Origin: Streptomyces qinzhouensis
GTDB taxonomy: Bacteria; Actinomycetota; Actinomycetes; Streptomycetales; Streptomycetaceae
DNA length: 64,000 bases
Direction of reading: 5' to 3'
Assembly: GCF_007856155.1 (NCBI RefSeq)
Contig: NZ_CP042266.1
Location: forward strand, 3,720,001 to 3,784,000
The notes under the pieces were generated by a model, which worked only from the letters and a program-made list of their open reading frames with translations, did not search any database and was not told where the DNA came from. A program made the translations under genes and the position numbers. Below, piece after piece: positions 50,493-59,488 of this stretch. How positions within the stretch are numbered: position 1 is the stretch's first letter; every line of letters starts with the position of its first letter.

Positions 50493-50646
50493 CCGCGGGC
50501 GCCCCGATCCCGGGGAGCGCCAGGGGTCGTACGGCCACCCGGACCAGCGAATCCCCCCGCCCCGCCGACCCCTCACCCGGCCCGCACCCTCCCGGCCGAC
50601 CGTAAACACCGCGCCCACGGCCCCGCGCCCGCACGCTCACCGCGGC

Positions 50647-52467
50647 CTACAGCGGCGCCTCCCAGCGGACCGTCGTCCCCTGGCCGTCCTCGCCGATCCC
50701 CGGCCCGCAGGTGCTCGACCCGCCCAGCGACTCCGCCCGCCGCGCCAGATTGCGCAGCCCGCTGCGCCGCCCCCCGGCCGGGATGCCGACCCCGTCGTCG
50801 GCGACCGTCAGCCGTACCCCGTCCGATCCGCCCGGCAGCTTCACCGTGGCGTCCACGACGACGTCGATACGCGAGGCGTCCGCGTGCCGGAAGGCGTTCG
50901 ACAGCGCCTCCCGCAGCGCCGCGATCAGGTTCTTGCCGGTCAGCTCGCCGACGATGGTGTCCACCGGCCCCAGAAAACGGTGGCCGGGGGTGAAGCCGAG
51001 CGGGACGGCCGCCATATTGATCTCGCGCAGGACCCGGGTCCGCAGTCCGGACGGTGCCTCCGCCGGTCCCTGCTGGAGCGCGAAAATCGCCGTACGGATC
51101 TCCTGAATGGTCACGTCCAGTTCGTCGACGGCCTTGCCGACCCCGTCCTGGACGGCGGGTACCCGGGACCGGCGCTGTGCCCCCTCCAGCATCATCCCGG
51201 TCGCGAACAGCCGCTGGATCACCAGATCGTGCAGATCACGGGCGATCCGGTCCCGGTCCTCGTAGACCGCGAGCCGCTCCCGGTCCCGCTGCGCCTCGGC
51301 CATGATCAGGGCCAGTGCGGCCTGGGCGGCGAACTGTGTGGCGAGGGTCCGCTCCGCCTCCGTGAACTGCCGGGCGCCCCGGGCGCGCGGGGTGGCCAGC
51401 GCCCCCAGCACCCGGCCACCGCTCTGGAGCGGCAGCATCATGCAGGGCCCGTACCGTCCGGCGCTGCGGGTGATCACCCGTGGGTCGGTGGCCGCGTCCG
51501 CGACGAACACCGGCTCCCCGGCCAGCAGCCTTTCGATCACCGGGCTCTCCGGCGGCATCACCTCGCCCAGGACGGTCCCGGGCCCGTCGGTCGCGACGGC
51601 GACGACCTCCAGACCGCCTTCGTCGGCCGGGAGCAGAACGATTCCGGCGGCCGCGTCGGCAAGCCTGCGGGCCTGTTCGGCGACGACGGTCAGAGCGTCC
51701 TCGGCATCACCGCCGGACAGCAGGGCGGTGGTGACGGCGACCGAACCGTCGATCCACCGTTCGCGCTGGCGGGCGGCCTCGTACAGCCGGGCGTTGCCGA
51801 TGGCGATGCCCGCCTCCGTGGCCAGTACCCGCACCATGTGGAGGTCGTAGTCGTTGAACTCGGCCCCGCCCCGCTTCTCCGCGAGGTAGAGATTGCCGAA
51901 GATCTCGCCCTGGACCCGGATGGGGACACCGAGAAAGGTCCGCATCGGCGGATGTCCGGGCGGGAAACCGGCCGCGCGGGGGTCGGTGGTCAGATCGGCG
52001 AGCATCACGTTCGCCGGATCGTGGATCAGCGCGCCGAGCAGGCCCCGCCGGCCGTCGGGCCGGTGACCGATCCGAGCGGCGGTCTCCTCGTCGATCCCAT
52101 GGGTGACGAAGTCGGAGAGCCCCCGGCCCTCCTCGTCGACGACGCCGATCGCCGCATAGCGGGCATCGGCGAGTTCGGCCGCGGTCTCGCAGATCCGATC
52201 GAGGGTGGTGTGCAGTTCCAGACCCGTGCCGACGGACCGCATCGCCTCCAGCAACTGCGGTACCCGGGCGGTCAGCTCGGTGGACAGCCCCTGGAGGCTG
52301 CGGGTCACCCGGGTCGCGGCCTCCAGCGGATCCCCTGTTTCCCCCCGTTCCCCCGATTCCTCCGGTTCTCCGGGTTCCACCATTTCCACCGTTTCCCCGG
52401 GGTCCCGCAGCCGGTCCGGCACATCGTCGGTGTCGGCGTCGGTGGGGTCCGGGACGGGCTCTGTCAT
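50647..52467 (-). CDS. GAF-domain sensor histidine kinase (DevS/DosT-like)
   Basis: 606 residues, soluble. Two GAF domains (~60-220 and ~235-385), then HisKA_3 with phospho-acceptor His in DRDRIARDLHDLVIQRLF (~400-420) and an ATPase domain with N-box EALSNAFRHAD and G1 VADDGVGIPAGG. GAF-GAF-HisKA_3 is the layout of mycobacterial DevS/DosT oxygen/redox sensors. The usual heme His of those GAF domains cannot be confirmed by eye. ATG at 52467 starts MTEPVPDPTDADTD. It lies 181 bp after cydDC on the same strand, so redox sensing linked to cytochrome bd is plausible. No response regulator is adjacent. Confidence 0.88.
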   Translation of the reverse strand: MTEPVPDPTDADTDDVPDRLRDPGETVEMVEPGEPEESGERGETGDPLEAATRVTRSLQGLSTELTARVPQLLEAMRSVGTGLELHTTLDRICETAAELADARYAAIGVVDEEGRGLSDFVTHGIDEETAARIGHRPDGRRGLLGALIHDPANVMLADLTTDPRAAGFPPGHPPMRTFLGVPIRVQGEIFGNLYLAEKRGGAEFNDYDLHMVRVLATEAGIAIGNARLYEAARQRERWIDGSVAVTTALLSGGDAEDALTVVAEQARRLADAAAGIVLLPADEGGLEVVAVATDGPGTVLGEVMPPESPVIERLLAGEPVFVADAATDPRVITRSAGRYGPCMMLPLQSGGRVLGALATPRARGARQFTEAERTLATQFAAQAALALIMAEAQRDRERLAVYEDRDRIARDLHDLVIQRLFATGMMLEGAQRRSRVPAVQDGVGKAVDELDVTIQEIRTAIFALQQGPAEAPSGLRTRVLREINMAAVPLGFTPGHRFLGPVDTIVGELTGKNLIAALREALSNAFRHADASRIDVVVDATVKLPGGSDGVRLTVADDGVGIPAGGRRSGLRNLARRAESLGGSSTCGPGIGEDGQGTTVRWEAPL

Positions 52468-52648
52468 GCCCTTGAGCCTAGTAATTCCGATTTGGCGAGA
52501 AAAGTCGGCTCCCTCGGGCGCCATGCGGCTGTCGCGGCGCCCGGACCGTCCGGAGCGTCCCGAACGCGCCCCCCGCTCACCTCGGGCGGCCTGCCCGGGG
52601 TCGCGCGACCGCCGCACCGACACCGCCCGCCCAGACCACTCAGAGTGC

Positions 52649-55600
52649 TCAGAGTGCTCCGGCCGTCTCCAGTACTTCCTCCGCCGTCGCGTCCGTGGCC
52701 CGTTCCCGCTCCAGCATCCGCCGCAGCGGTCCGTCGACCGCGGCCAATTCGGCGTACGGACCGCGCTGCACGGCCCGCCCGTCCGCCAGCACCACCACCT
52801 CGTCGACCGTGTCGAGCCCCCGGAGCCGATGGGTGATCAGCACGGTCGCCCCGCCCCGGCCGGTCCGTCCCTCCGTCGCCGCCAGCAGATCCGCGGTCAG
52901 CGCGTCGGCCGTGGCCAGGTCGAGATGTTCGGCCGGCTCGTCGAGGACGAGAACGGGGAAGTCGGCGAGGAGGGCCCGGGCCAGCGCGAGCCGCTGCCGC
53001 TGCCCCCCGGAGAGCCGGGCGCCGTGTTCCCCGACCAGGGTGTCCAGGCCCTGCGGCAGCCCGTCGACCCACTCCAGGAGCCGGGCCTCGTCGAGGGCCC
53101 GCCGCAGTTCGTCCTCCGTGGCGCCGGGGCGGCCGATGCGCAGGTTCTCGCGGACCGAGCTGTCGAAGACATGGGCGTCCTGGGCACAGAGTCCGACGAA
53201 ACCGCGGACGGTGTCGCCGTCGAGGGTCCGGGCGTCGACCCCGGCCAGCGTGTACGAGCCGCCCGGCCCGTCCTCGGCGCCGCGGAAGTCGAGGAAACGG
53301 AGCAGTACCTGCGCCAGCGTGGTCTTCCCGGACCCCGACGCGCCGACGACCGCGATCCGGCTGCCCGCGGCGACCGTGAGGTCGATACCGTCGAGCGCGT
53401 TCCGCTCCTGCCCCGTGTACCGGGCCCGCACTCCCCGCAGTTCCAGCGGAAACGCCGTCGCGGGAGCCTCCGCGGGCACCTCCGGTTCCGACCCGGGGAC
53501 GGGCGCGTCCAGCACCTCGTACACCCGCTCCGCGCTCCTGCCCACCCGCTGCCGGTACTGAACGGCCAGCGGCAGTGCGTTGACCGCTTCGAACGCGGCG
53601 AGCGGGGTGAGGACGACGACCGCGAGGCTGACACCGTCGAGCCGCCCTTCCCGTACGGCCGCGACTCCCGCCAGCGCCACGAGGACGACCGTCAGCCCGC
53701 AGGCGAGTGCGGTGAGTCCGGCGCCGAGCGCGGTGGCGGCCGCGCCCCGGGACGCGATTCCGGTCAGCCGCCGGTCCGCCTCCCGTACGGCTTCGGTACG
53801 GGCGCCGAGCGCTCCGGCGACGGTCAGTTCGGCGGTCCCGCGCAGCAGATCGACGGTACGGGTGGCCAGCAGGCCCCGGGCGGGCGCGAGCTGCCGTTCC
53901 GCCCGCCGCGCCACCGTGCCGCTGAGGAGCGGCACGGCCAGTCCGGCGGTCAGCAGTCCGGCGGCGAGCAGGGCACCCGCCTCCGGCAGCAGCCAGGCCG
54001 TGAACCCGACGGCCCCGGCGCTCACCAGCACGGCGGAGCCGGTCGGGAGGAGCCACCGCAGCCAGTAGTCCTGGAGCGCGTCCACATCGGTGACCAGCCG
54101 GGACAGCAGATCTCCGCGGCGGCTGCGGTTCAGCCCGGCCGGGGCGATCCGCTCCAGTCCGCGGTGGACGGCGACCCGCAGCTCGGCGAGCATCCGCAGC
54201 ACGGCGTCGTGGGAGACAACCCGTTCGGCGTAGCGGAAGACGGCCCGGCCGATACCGAAGGCGCGGGTCGCGGTGACGGCCATCATCAGATAGAGCACCG
54301 GCGGCTGCTCGGAGGCCCGGGAGATCAGCCAGCCGGAGACCGCCATCAGTCCGACGGCCGAGCCCAGCGCCAGGCTGCCCAGCAGCAGCGCCAGCCGGAA
54401 CCGGCCGCGCTGGTGGCGGGCCGCACGCCGTACCCGGGCGAGTGCGGGGACCCGTACGCTCCGGGCCGCCGTCCGCTCGTCGTCGAAGTCGTAGATCTCG
54501 CGCGGCCGGGGGAGGCCACGGCTGTCGGGCGCGTCCCCGTCCGGCTCCGCGCCGGAACCACCGGTACCGGCGTACGGGCTGGCATACACCCCGGTCTCCC
54601 GGTCCTGCCCGGCCACCGGGCCCACAGCCACGGCGTCCGCCGTACGCGTCCGGGTCAGACGTACGACCCGGTCCGCGACCGCCAACAGCGCCGGCCGGTG
54701 GACCACCAGCAGAACGGTCCGCCCGGCCGCGAGCCGCCGTACCGCCGCGACGACCTCCTCCTCCGTGCCCCCGTCCAGCGCGGCGGTGGGCTCGTCGAGC
54801 AGCACCAACGGCCGGTCGGCGAGGAACGCCCGGGCCAGCGCCAGCCGCTGGCGCTGCCCCGCGGAGAGCCCGGAGCCGTCCTCACCGAGCACGGTTTCGG
54901 TGCCCTCGGGCAGCGCCGCGACGAAGTCGTACGCCCCGGCCTGCCGCAGCGCCTGTCGTACGGCCGCGTCATCGGCGTCCGGCCGGGCCAGCCGGACGTT
55001 CTCGGCCACGGTCCCCGCGAAAAGGTACGGCCGCTGGGGCACCCAGGCGATCCGCTCCCGCCAGCGGTCGGCGTCCAGCTCCGCGAGCGGGACACCACCG
55101 ACCGTGATCCGGCCCTCGACGGGTTCGGTGAAGCCGAGGACGACATCGAGCAGGGTGGACTTTCCGATGCCGCTCGGGCCGACCAGGGCGACCGTCTCGC
55201 CCGCCTCGACGATCAGGGTCGCGGAGTCCAGGGACGGCTCGGCACGGCCCTCGTGGCGGACCGTCACCCCGGCCAGCTCCAGCCGTACGGAGGCGGGGAC
55301 GGGCCGCGTCCCGGCGCGGCGCGGTTCGTTCTCCAGAACCGTGAAGATCTCCTCGGCCGCCGCCAGCCCCTCCGCCGCGGCGTGGTACTGCGTGCCCACC
55401 GTCCGGATCGGCAGATACGCCTCGGGCGCCAGGATCAGGATGACCAGCCCGGTGTAGAGGTCCATTCCGCCGTGGACCAGCCGCATGCCGATGGTGACGG
55501 CGACCAGTGCGACGGAGAGCGTGGAGAGCAGTTCCAGCGCGAAGGAGGAGATAAAGGCGACCCGCAGGGTACGCATGGTGGCCCGCCGGTACTCGGCGGT

Positions 55601-56287
55601 GATCGTACGGATGGACTCCGCCTGCGCCTTGGCCCGGCCGAAGACCTTGAGCGTCGGCAGACCGGCGACGACATCCAAAAAGTGCCCCGACAGCCGGGAC
55701 AGCTGCCGCCACTGGCGGTCCATCCGGGCCTGGGTGTACCAGCCGATCAGGATCATGAAGAGCGGGATCAGCGGCAGGGTCACCACGATGATGGCCGCGG
55801 AGACCCAGTCCTCGGTGACGATCCGCGCCAGCACCGCCACCGGGACGACGACCGCCAGGCCCAACTGCGGAAGATAGCGGGCGAAGTAGTCGTCGAGGGC
55901 ATCGATGCCCCGGGTGGCCAGCGCCACCAGGGACCCGGTGCGCTGTCCGCTCAGCCAGCCCGGGCCCAGGGCCGCGGCCCGTTCCAGCAACCGCCCCCGC
56001 AGCTCCGACTTGACCGCCGCGCTCGCCCGGTGGGCGGCCAGTTCGGTGAGCCAGGAGACCAGCGCCCGGCCGACGGCCACCGCCGCCAGCAGGGCCAGCG
56101 GGGTCAGTGCCTCCTCGGTACCGAACCCCTTTTGGAAGGCCCCGACCACCACCTCGGCGATCAGCATCGCCTGGGCGATGACCAGCGCCGCCCCGATCAG
56201 GCCGAGCAGCACGACCGCGGCCAGGAAGCGGCGGGTGGTCCGGGCGTAACGGAGCAGACGCGGGTCGATCGGTTTCACGTGAAACAT
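52649..56287 (-). CDS. cydDC: Fused CydD-CydC ABC exporter for cytochrome bd assembly
   Basis: 1212 residues: two complete ABC half-exporters in one chain, typical of actinobacteria. The first membrane domain (~15-320) precedes the NBD with GPSGIGKST, LSAGQRQRLALA and LVLLDEPTAALD. A ~60-residue Gly/Asp/Arg linker follows, then a second membrane domain (~640-930) and an NBD with GASGSGKTT, LSGGQRQRLALA and VLVLDEPAEHLD. CydDC exports reduced thiols (or heme-related compounds) needed to assemble cytochrome bd. The first codons ATG TTT CAC GTG AAA form part of a perfect parS site. It starts 143 bp after cydB and likely belongs to the Rex-controlled cyd operon. Confidence 0.95.
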   Translation of the reverse strand: MFHVKPIDPRLLRYARTTRRFLAAVVLLGLIGAALVIAQAMLIAEVVVGAFQKGFGTEEALTPLALLAAVAVGRALVSWLTELAAHRASAAVKSELRGRLLERAAALGPGWLSGQRTGSLVALATRGIDALDDYFARYLPQLGLAVVVPVAVLARIVTEDWVSAAIIVVTLPLIPLFMILIGWYTQARMDRQWRQLSRLSGHFLDVVAGLPTLKVFGRAKAQAESIRTITAEYRRATMRTLRVAFISSFALELLSTLSVALVAVTIGMRLVHGGMDLYTGLVILILAPEAYLPIRTVGTQYHAAAEGLAAAEEIFTVLENEPRRAGTRPVPASVRLELAGVTVRHEGRAEPSLDSATLIVEAGETVALVGPSGIGKSTLLDVVLGFTEPVEGRITVGGVPLAELDADRWRERIAWVPQRPYLFAGTVAENVRLARPDADDAAVRQALRQAGAYDFVAALPEGTETVLGEDGSGLSAGQRQRLALARAFLADRPLVLLDEPTAALDGGTEEEVVAAVRRLAAGRTVLLVVHRPALLAVADRVVRLTRTRTADAVAVGPVAGQDRETGVYASPYAGTGGSGAEPDGDAPDSRGLPRPREIYDFDDERTAARSVRVPALARVRRAARHQRGRFRLALLLGSLALGSAVGLMAVSGWLISRASEQPPVLYLMMAVTATRAFGIGRAVFRYAERVVSHDAVLRMLAELRVAVHRGLERIAPAGLNRSRRGDLLSRLVTDVDALQDYWLRWLLPTGSAVLVSAGAVGFTAWLLPEAGALLAAGLLTAGLAVPLLSGTVARRAERQLAPARGLLATRTVDLLRGTAELTVAGALGARTEAVREADRRLTGIASRGAAATALGAGLTALACGLTVVLVALAGVAAVREGRLDGVSLAVVVLTPLAAFEAVNALPLAVQYRQRVGRSAERVYEVLDAPVPGSEPEVPAEAPATAFPLELRGVRARYTGQERNALDGIDLTVAAGSRIAVVGASGSGKTTLAQVLLRFLDFRGAEDGPGGSYTLAGVDARTLDGDTVRGFVGLCAQDAHVFDSSVRENLRIGRPGATEDELRRALDEARLLEWVDGLPQGLDTLVGEHGARLSGGQRQRLALARALLADFPVLVLDEPAEHLDLATADALTADLLAATEGRTGRGGATVLITHRLRGLDTVDEVVVLADGRAVQRGPYAELAAVDGPLRRMLERERATDATAEEVLETAGAL
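56272..56285. promoter_or_regulatory. parS site (ParB-binding) at the start of cydDC
   Basis: GTTTCACGTGAAAC is a perfect match to the Streptomyces parS palindrome, extending to TTTCACGTGAAA on both arms. It overlaps codons 1-5 of cydDC. Streptomyces parS sites cluster around oriC and nucleate the ParB segregation complex. Confidence 0.9.
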
Positions 56288-56430
56288 CCCCTACGGACGA
56301 GCAGTCCTACGGACGGGAAGGGCGGAGTGGTCCGGAGCCTCGGCCCGGGGCCGGTCCGGCGAGGGCCGTACCCCGGGGCCCGCGGCCCGGGGGCCCCGGG
56401 CCGGACCACGGGCCGGACCACGGCCGCCGG

Positions 56431-57432
56431 TCAGTGCGCGTCGGCAATGTGCTGCGTCCCGATCCGCTTCCGGAAGACCCAGTACGTCCACCCCTGGTAG
56501 AGCATCACCAGCGGGGCCGCGATCCCGGCGCACCAGGTCATGATCTTCAGGGTGTACGGGGTCGACGAGGCGTTGGTGACCGTCAGGCTCCAGGCCTCGT
56601 TGAGCGACGAGGGCATGACGTCCGGGAAGAGCGTGAGGAAGAGCATCGCCACGGCGGCCACGATGGTCACCCCGGAGAAGGCGAACGACCATCCCTCGCG
56701 CCCGGCCAGATTGGTGGCGATCGCCGCCACCAGTGCCACCACCGCCACGATCATCGCGACCAGGCTGGCCGTGTCGCCCCGGTCGGCCTGGGTCCAGCCC
56801 AGGAAGCCGAGCGCGAGGACGGCCGTGAGCAGTCCCAGCCTGGTGGCGAGCGCCCTGGCCCGGCCCCGGATGTCACCGACGGTCTTGAGCGCGGTGAAGA
56901 CCGCCCCGTGGAAGGTGAACAGGGTCAGCGTGACGAGCCCGCCGAGGAGCGCGTACGGGTTGAGGAGATCGGCGACATTGCCGACGTACTCCATCTCAGC
57001 GTTGATCTTCACACCCCGGACGATGTTGCCGAAGGCCACACCCCAGAGGAAGGCCGGGATCAGCGAGCACCAGAAGATCGCGTGCTCCCAGTTGGTCTGC
57101 CAGCGGTCCTCGTCCCGCTTGTGCCGGTACTCGAAGGCCACCCCGCGGACGATCAGACAGAACAGGATGATCAGCAGCGGGAGGTAGAAACCGGAGAAGA
57201 GGGTGGCGTACCACTCGGGGAAGGCGGCGAACGTGGCACCGCCCGCGGACAGCAGCCAGACCTCGTTGCCGTCCCAGACGGGACCGATGGTGTTGATCAG
57301 TACCCGCCGCTCCTTGCGGTCACGGGCGAGCAGTTTGGTGAGGACGCCGACCCCGAAGTCGAACCCTTCGAGAAAGAAGTAGCCCGTCCAGAGGAAGGCG
57401 ATCAGCACGAACCAGACGTCGTGGAGTTCCAT
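56431..57432 (-). CDS. cydB: Cytochrome bd ubiquinol/menaquinol oxidase subunit II
   Basis: 333 residues, about nine membrane helices. It starts MELHDVWFVLIAFLWTGYFF and has the conserved GFDFGVGVL, NTIGPVWDGNEVWLL and FEYRHKRDEDRW segments, ending KRIGTQHIADAH. With CydA it forms the high-affinity terminal oxidase used at low oxygen; CydB itself carries no heme. ATG at 57432 is preceded by AAGGAG and lies 21 bp after cydA. Confidence 0.95.
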   Translation of the reverse strand: MELHDVWFVLIAFLWTGYFFLEGFDFGVGVLTKLLARDRKERRVLINTIGPVWDGNEVWLLSAGGATFAAFPEWYATLFSGFYLPLLIILFCLIVRGVAFEYRHKRDEDRWQTNWEHAIFWCSLIPAFLWGVAFGNIVRGVKINAEMEYVGNVADLLNPYALLGGLVTLTLFTFHGAVFTALKTVGDIRGRARALATRLGLLTAVLALGFLGWTQADRGDTASLVAMIVAVVALVAAIATNLAGREGWSFAFSGVTIVAAVAMLFLTLFPDVMPSSLNEAWSLTVTNASSTPYTLKIMTWCAGIAAPLVMLYQGWTYWVFRKRIGTQHIADAH

Positions 57433-57453
57433 GACTGCGCAGCTCCTTCGGCC

Positions 57454-58962
57454 TCAGTAGGAGAAGGCCATCGGCCGGTCGGCGTCACGGTCGTCGCCGC
57501 CGATCTTCGTGGGCGGGTTGAGATCGGCCTCGGTCAGCTCGGGCGGACCGAGCTTGACGTACTTGACCAGGAGTTTGACCTCGATGACGGCGAGCACCGC
57601 GTAGAGCAGCGTGAAGACGATCATCGAGGTGAGGACCTCGCCCTGGGAGACGCCGGGGGAGACCGCGTCCTTGGTGCGCAGCACTCCGTAGACCACCCAG
57701 GGCTGACGGCCCATCTCGGTGAAGATCCAGCCCCAGGAGGTCGCGATCAGCGGGAAGGTCATGGTCCACAGCGCGGTGATCCAGTACCAGCGGCCGAAGC
57801 GCGGGCTGAGCGCCTTGCGGCGGAAGAGCACCAGATTCGGCACCTCGTCCTCCCCCGTCCGCAGCGCCGCCGGCAGCAGGAACTTTCTCCGGGTCAGCCA
57901 GAGGCCGAGCACGCCGAGGGCGAAGGAGGCCATCCCGAAGCCGATCATCCAGCGGAAGCCCCAGTAGGCGACGGGGATGTTCGGCCGGTAGTCGCCGGGC
58001 CCGTACTTCTCCTGCTCCATCTTGTTGATGTCGTTGATTCCGGGGACGTACGAGTCGAAGTCGCCGTTGGCGAGGAAGGACAGTATCCCGGGGATCTCCA
58101 GGGCGACCTCGTTGTGCCCCTTGTCGACGTCGCCGTAGGCGAAGAGCGAGAAGGGCGCCGGGGCCTCACCGTCCCAGAGCGCTTCGGCGGCGGCCATCTT
58201 CATCGGCTGCTGCTTGAACATCACCTTGCCGAGGAAGTCACCGCTGACGGCGGTGAGCAGTCCGGCGGCGATCACGGTCACCAGGCCGAGCCGGAGCGAG
58301 GTCCGCATGACGGGTACGTGCTTGCGGCGGGCCAGGTGGTAGGCGGCGATGCCGACCATGAAGGCGCCACCGACGAGGAAGGCGGCGGTGATGGTGTGGA
58401 AGAACTGGGTGACCGCGGTGTCCTGCGAGAGCACCCGCCAGAAGTCGGTCAGCTCCGCCCGGCCGCGCTCCTTGTTGATGCGGTAGCCCACGGGGTGCTG
58501 CATCCACGAGTTCGCCGCCAGGATGAAGTAGGCGGAGAGGACCGTGCCGATCGACACCATCCAGATACAGGCCAGGTGGATCTTCTTGGGCAGCTTGTCC
58601 CAGCCGAAGATCCACAGCCCGATGAACGTCGACTCGAAGAAGAAGGCGATCAGTGCCTCGAAGGCGAGCGGGGCGCCGAAGATGTCACCGACGAAGCGGG
58701 AGTAGTCGGACCAGTTCATCCCGAACTGGAACTCCTGGACGATGCCGGTGACGACACCCATGGCGATGTTGATCAGGAACAGCTTGCCCCAGAACTTGGT
58801 CGCCTTGAGGTACTTCTCCTTGCTCGTCCTGACCCAGGCGGTCTGGAGACCCGCGGTGAGCGCGGCCAGGGAGATCGTCAGAGGGACGAAGAGGAAGTGG
58901 TAGACGGTCGTGATGCCGAACTGCCATCGCGCCAGGGTCTCCGGCGCCAGAGCCAAGTCCAC
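57454..58962 (-). CDS. cydA: Cytochrome bd oxidase subunit I
   Basis: 502 residues. GTG at 58962 follows AAGGAG with 8-base spacing. The N-terminal LARWQFGITTVYHFLFVPLT has His22 as a heme ligand. The next signatures are WSDYSRFVGDIFGAPLAFE, GWDKLPKKIHL and NSWMQHPVGY. The short Q-loop with PGINDINK, GFRWMIGFGM (Met heme ligand) and GRQPWVVYGVLRT with the conserved WxP follow. It oxidises menaquinol and reduces O2 with hemes b558, b595 and d. Its upstream region has a perfect Rex operator, so the operon should be induced when NADH is high (low oxygen). Confidence 0.96.
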   Translation of the reverse strand: MDLALAPETLARWQFGITTVYHFLFVPLTISLAALTAGLQTAWVRTSKEKYLKATKFWGKLFLINIAMGVVTGIVQEFQFGMNWSDYSRFVGDIFGAPLAFEALIAFFFESTFIGLWIFGWDKLPKKIHLACIWMVSIGTVLSAYFILAANSWMQHPVGYRINKERGRAELTDFWRVLSQDTAVTQFFHTITAAFLVGGAFMVGIAAYHLARRKHVPVMRTSLRLGLVTVIAAGLLTAVSGDFLGKVMFKQQPMKMAAAEALWDGEAPAPFSLFAYGDVDKGHNEVALEIPGILSFLANGDFDSYVPGINDINKMEQEKYGPGDYRPNIPVAYWGFRWMIGFGMASFALGVLGLWLTRRKFLLPAALRTGEDEVPNLVLFRRKALSPRFGRWYWITALWTMTFPLIATSWGWIFTEMGRQPWVVYGVLRTKDAVSPGVSQGEVLTSMIVFTLLYAVLAVIEVKLLVKYVKLGPPELTEADLNPPTKIGGDDRDADRPMAFSY

Positions 58963-59044
58963 GTCGTCATCTCCTTAAATCGACGAGGTCGATCGGCAGT
59001 TTGCCTGATTAATCCCATCCATCGCGGGATAAACGAGACACGCT

Positions 59045-59060
59045 TGTGAAAGCGTTCACA
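59045..59060. promoter_or_regulatory. Rex operator upstream of cydA
   Basis: TGTGAAAGCGTTCACA is a perfect match to the Rex operator TGTGAA-N4-TTCACA. It lies 83 bases upstream of the cydA start and just downstream of a plausible -10 (CATAAT on the minus strand). Rex is an NAD+/NADH-sensing repressor known to control cyd genes in Streptomyces. Confidence 0.93.
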
Positions 59061-59224
59061 TTCACATGGGATTATGTCTCATACGAAATCCACACTGATG
59101 ACCGGGGGGTACCTCTTGACGCGACAGCGGGCTCACCGCTAGGCCGCTCCGCCGCCGGGACCCAGGGTTCCGGGCTCCGACGACCCCCGGCCGGGCCCGG
59201 GGCCCCCGCCCGGCCGGGCCGAAA

Positions 59225-59265
59225 ACGCCGACGGCCCGGGTCCTCGGAGGACCCGGGCCGTCACG
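59225..59265 (-). terminator. Terminator of hisC
   Basis: A perfect 14-bp stem (59230-59243 with 59249-59262), followed on the minus strand by GGCGTTTTC. It stops transcription from hisC before the cyd promoter. Confidence 0.8.
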
Positions 59266-59488
59266 GCGCCACGAATTCCGTACGGGGCGGGGTGCGGGCC
59301 CCGGCCGGCGCCGGCCCGGCGGGATGCGGGTCACCACCAGCCATGGCCGCCCACCACCCCTGAGCGCCCGGCCACCTCACCACCCGGCCGCTCACCGACG
59401 CCCTGAGCGCCCGGCCACCTCACCGCCTCACCACCTGACCGGCGCCCCGCATGCCCGGCCTCCTCACGGGCGCCCCGCCTGCCCGCGG

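Larger units (their letters stand above)
58963..59488. other. cydA upstream region, hisC terminator and short repeats
   Basis: From left: cydA leader (58963-59044), Rex operator (59045-59060), likely cyd promoter (minus-strand CATAAT, plus 59071-59076), hisC terminator (59225-59265), and to ~59460 a degenerate ccggccacctcacc repeat (ctgagcgcccggccacctca occurs twice). No gene is supported. Confidence 0.6.

Noticed and set aside
52205..56500. A 1431-codon plus-strand frame opposite cydDC
   Set aside because: Antisense shadow; CydDC motifs on the minus strand are complete.
56434..59049. An 871-codon plus-strand frame opposite cydA and cydB
   Set aside because: Antisense shadow of two well-conserved oxidase subunits.
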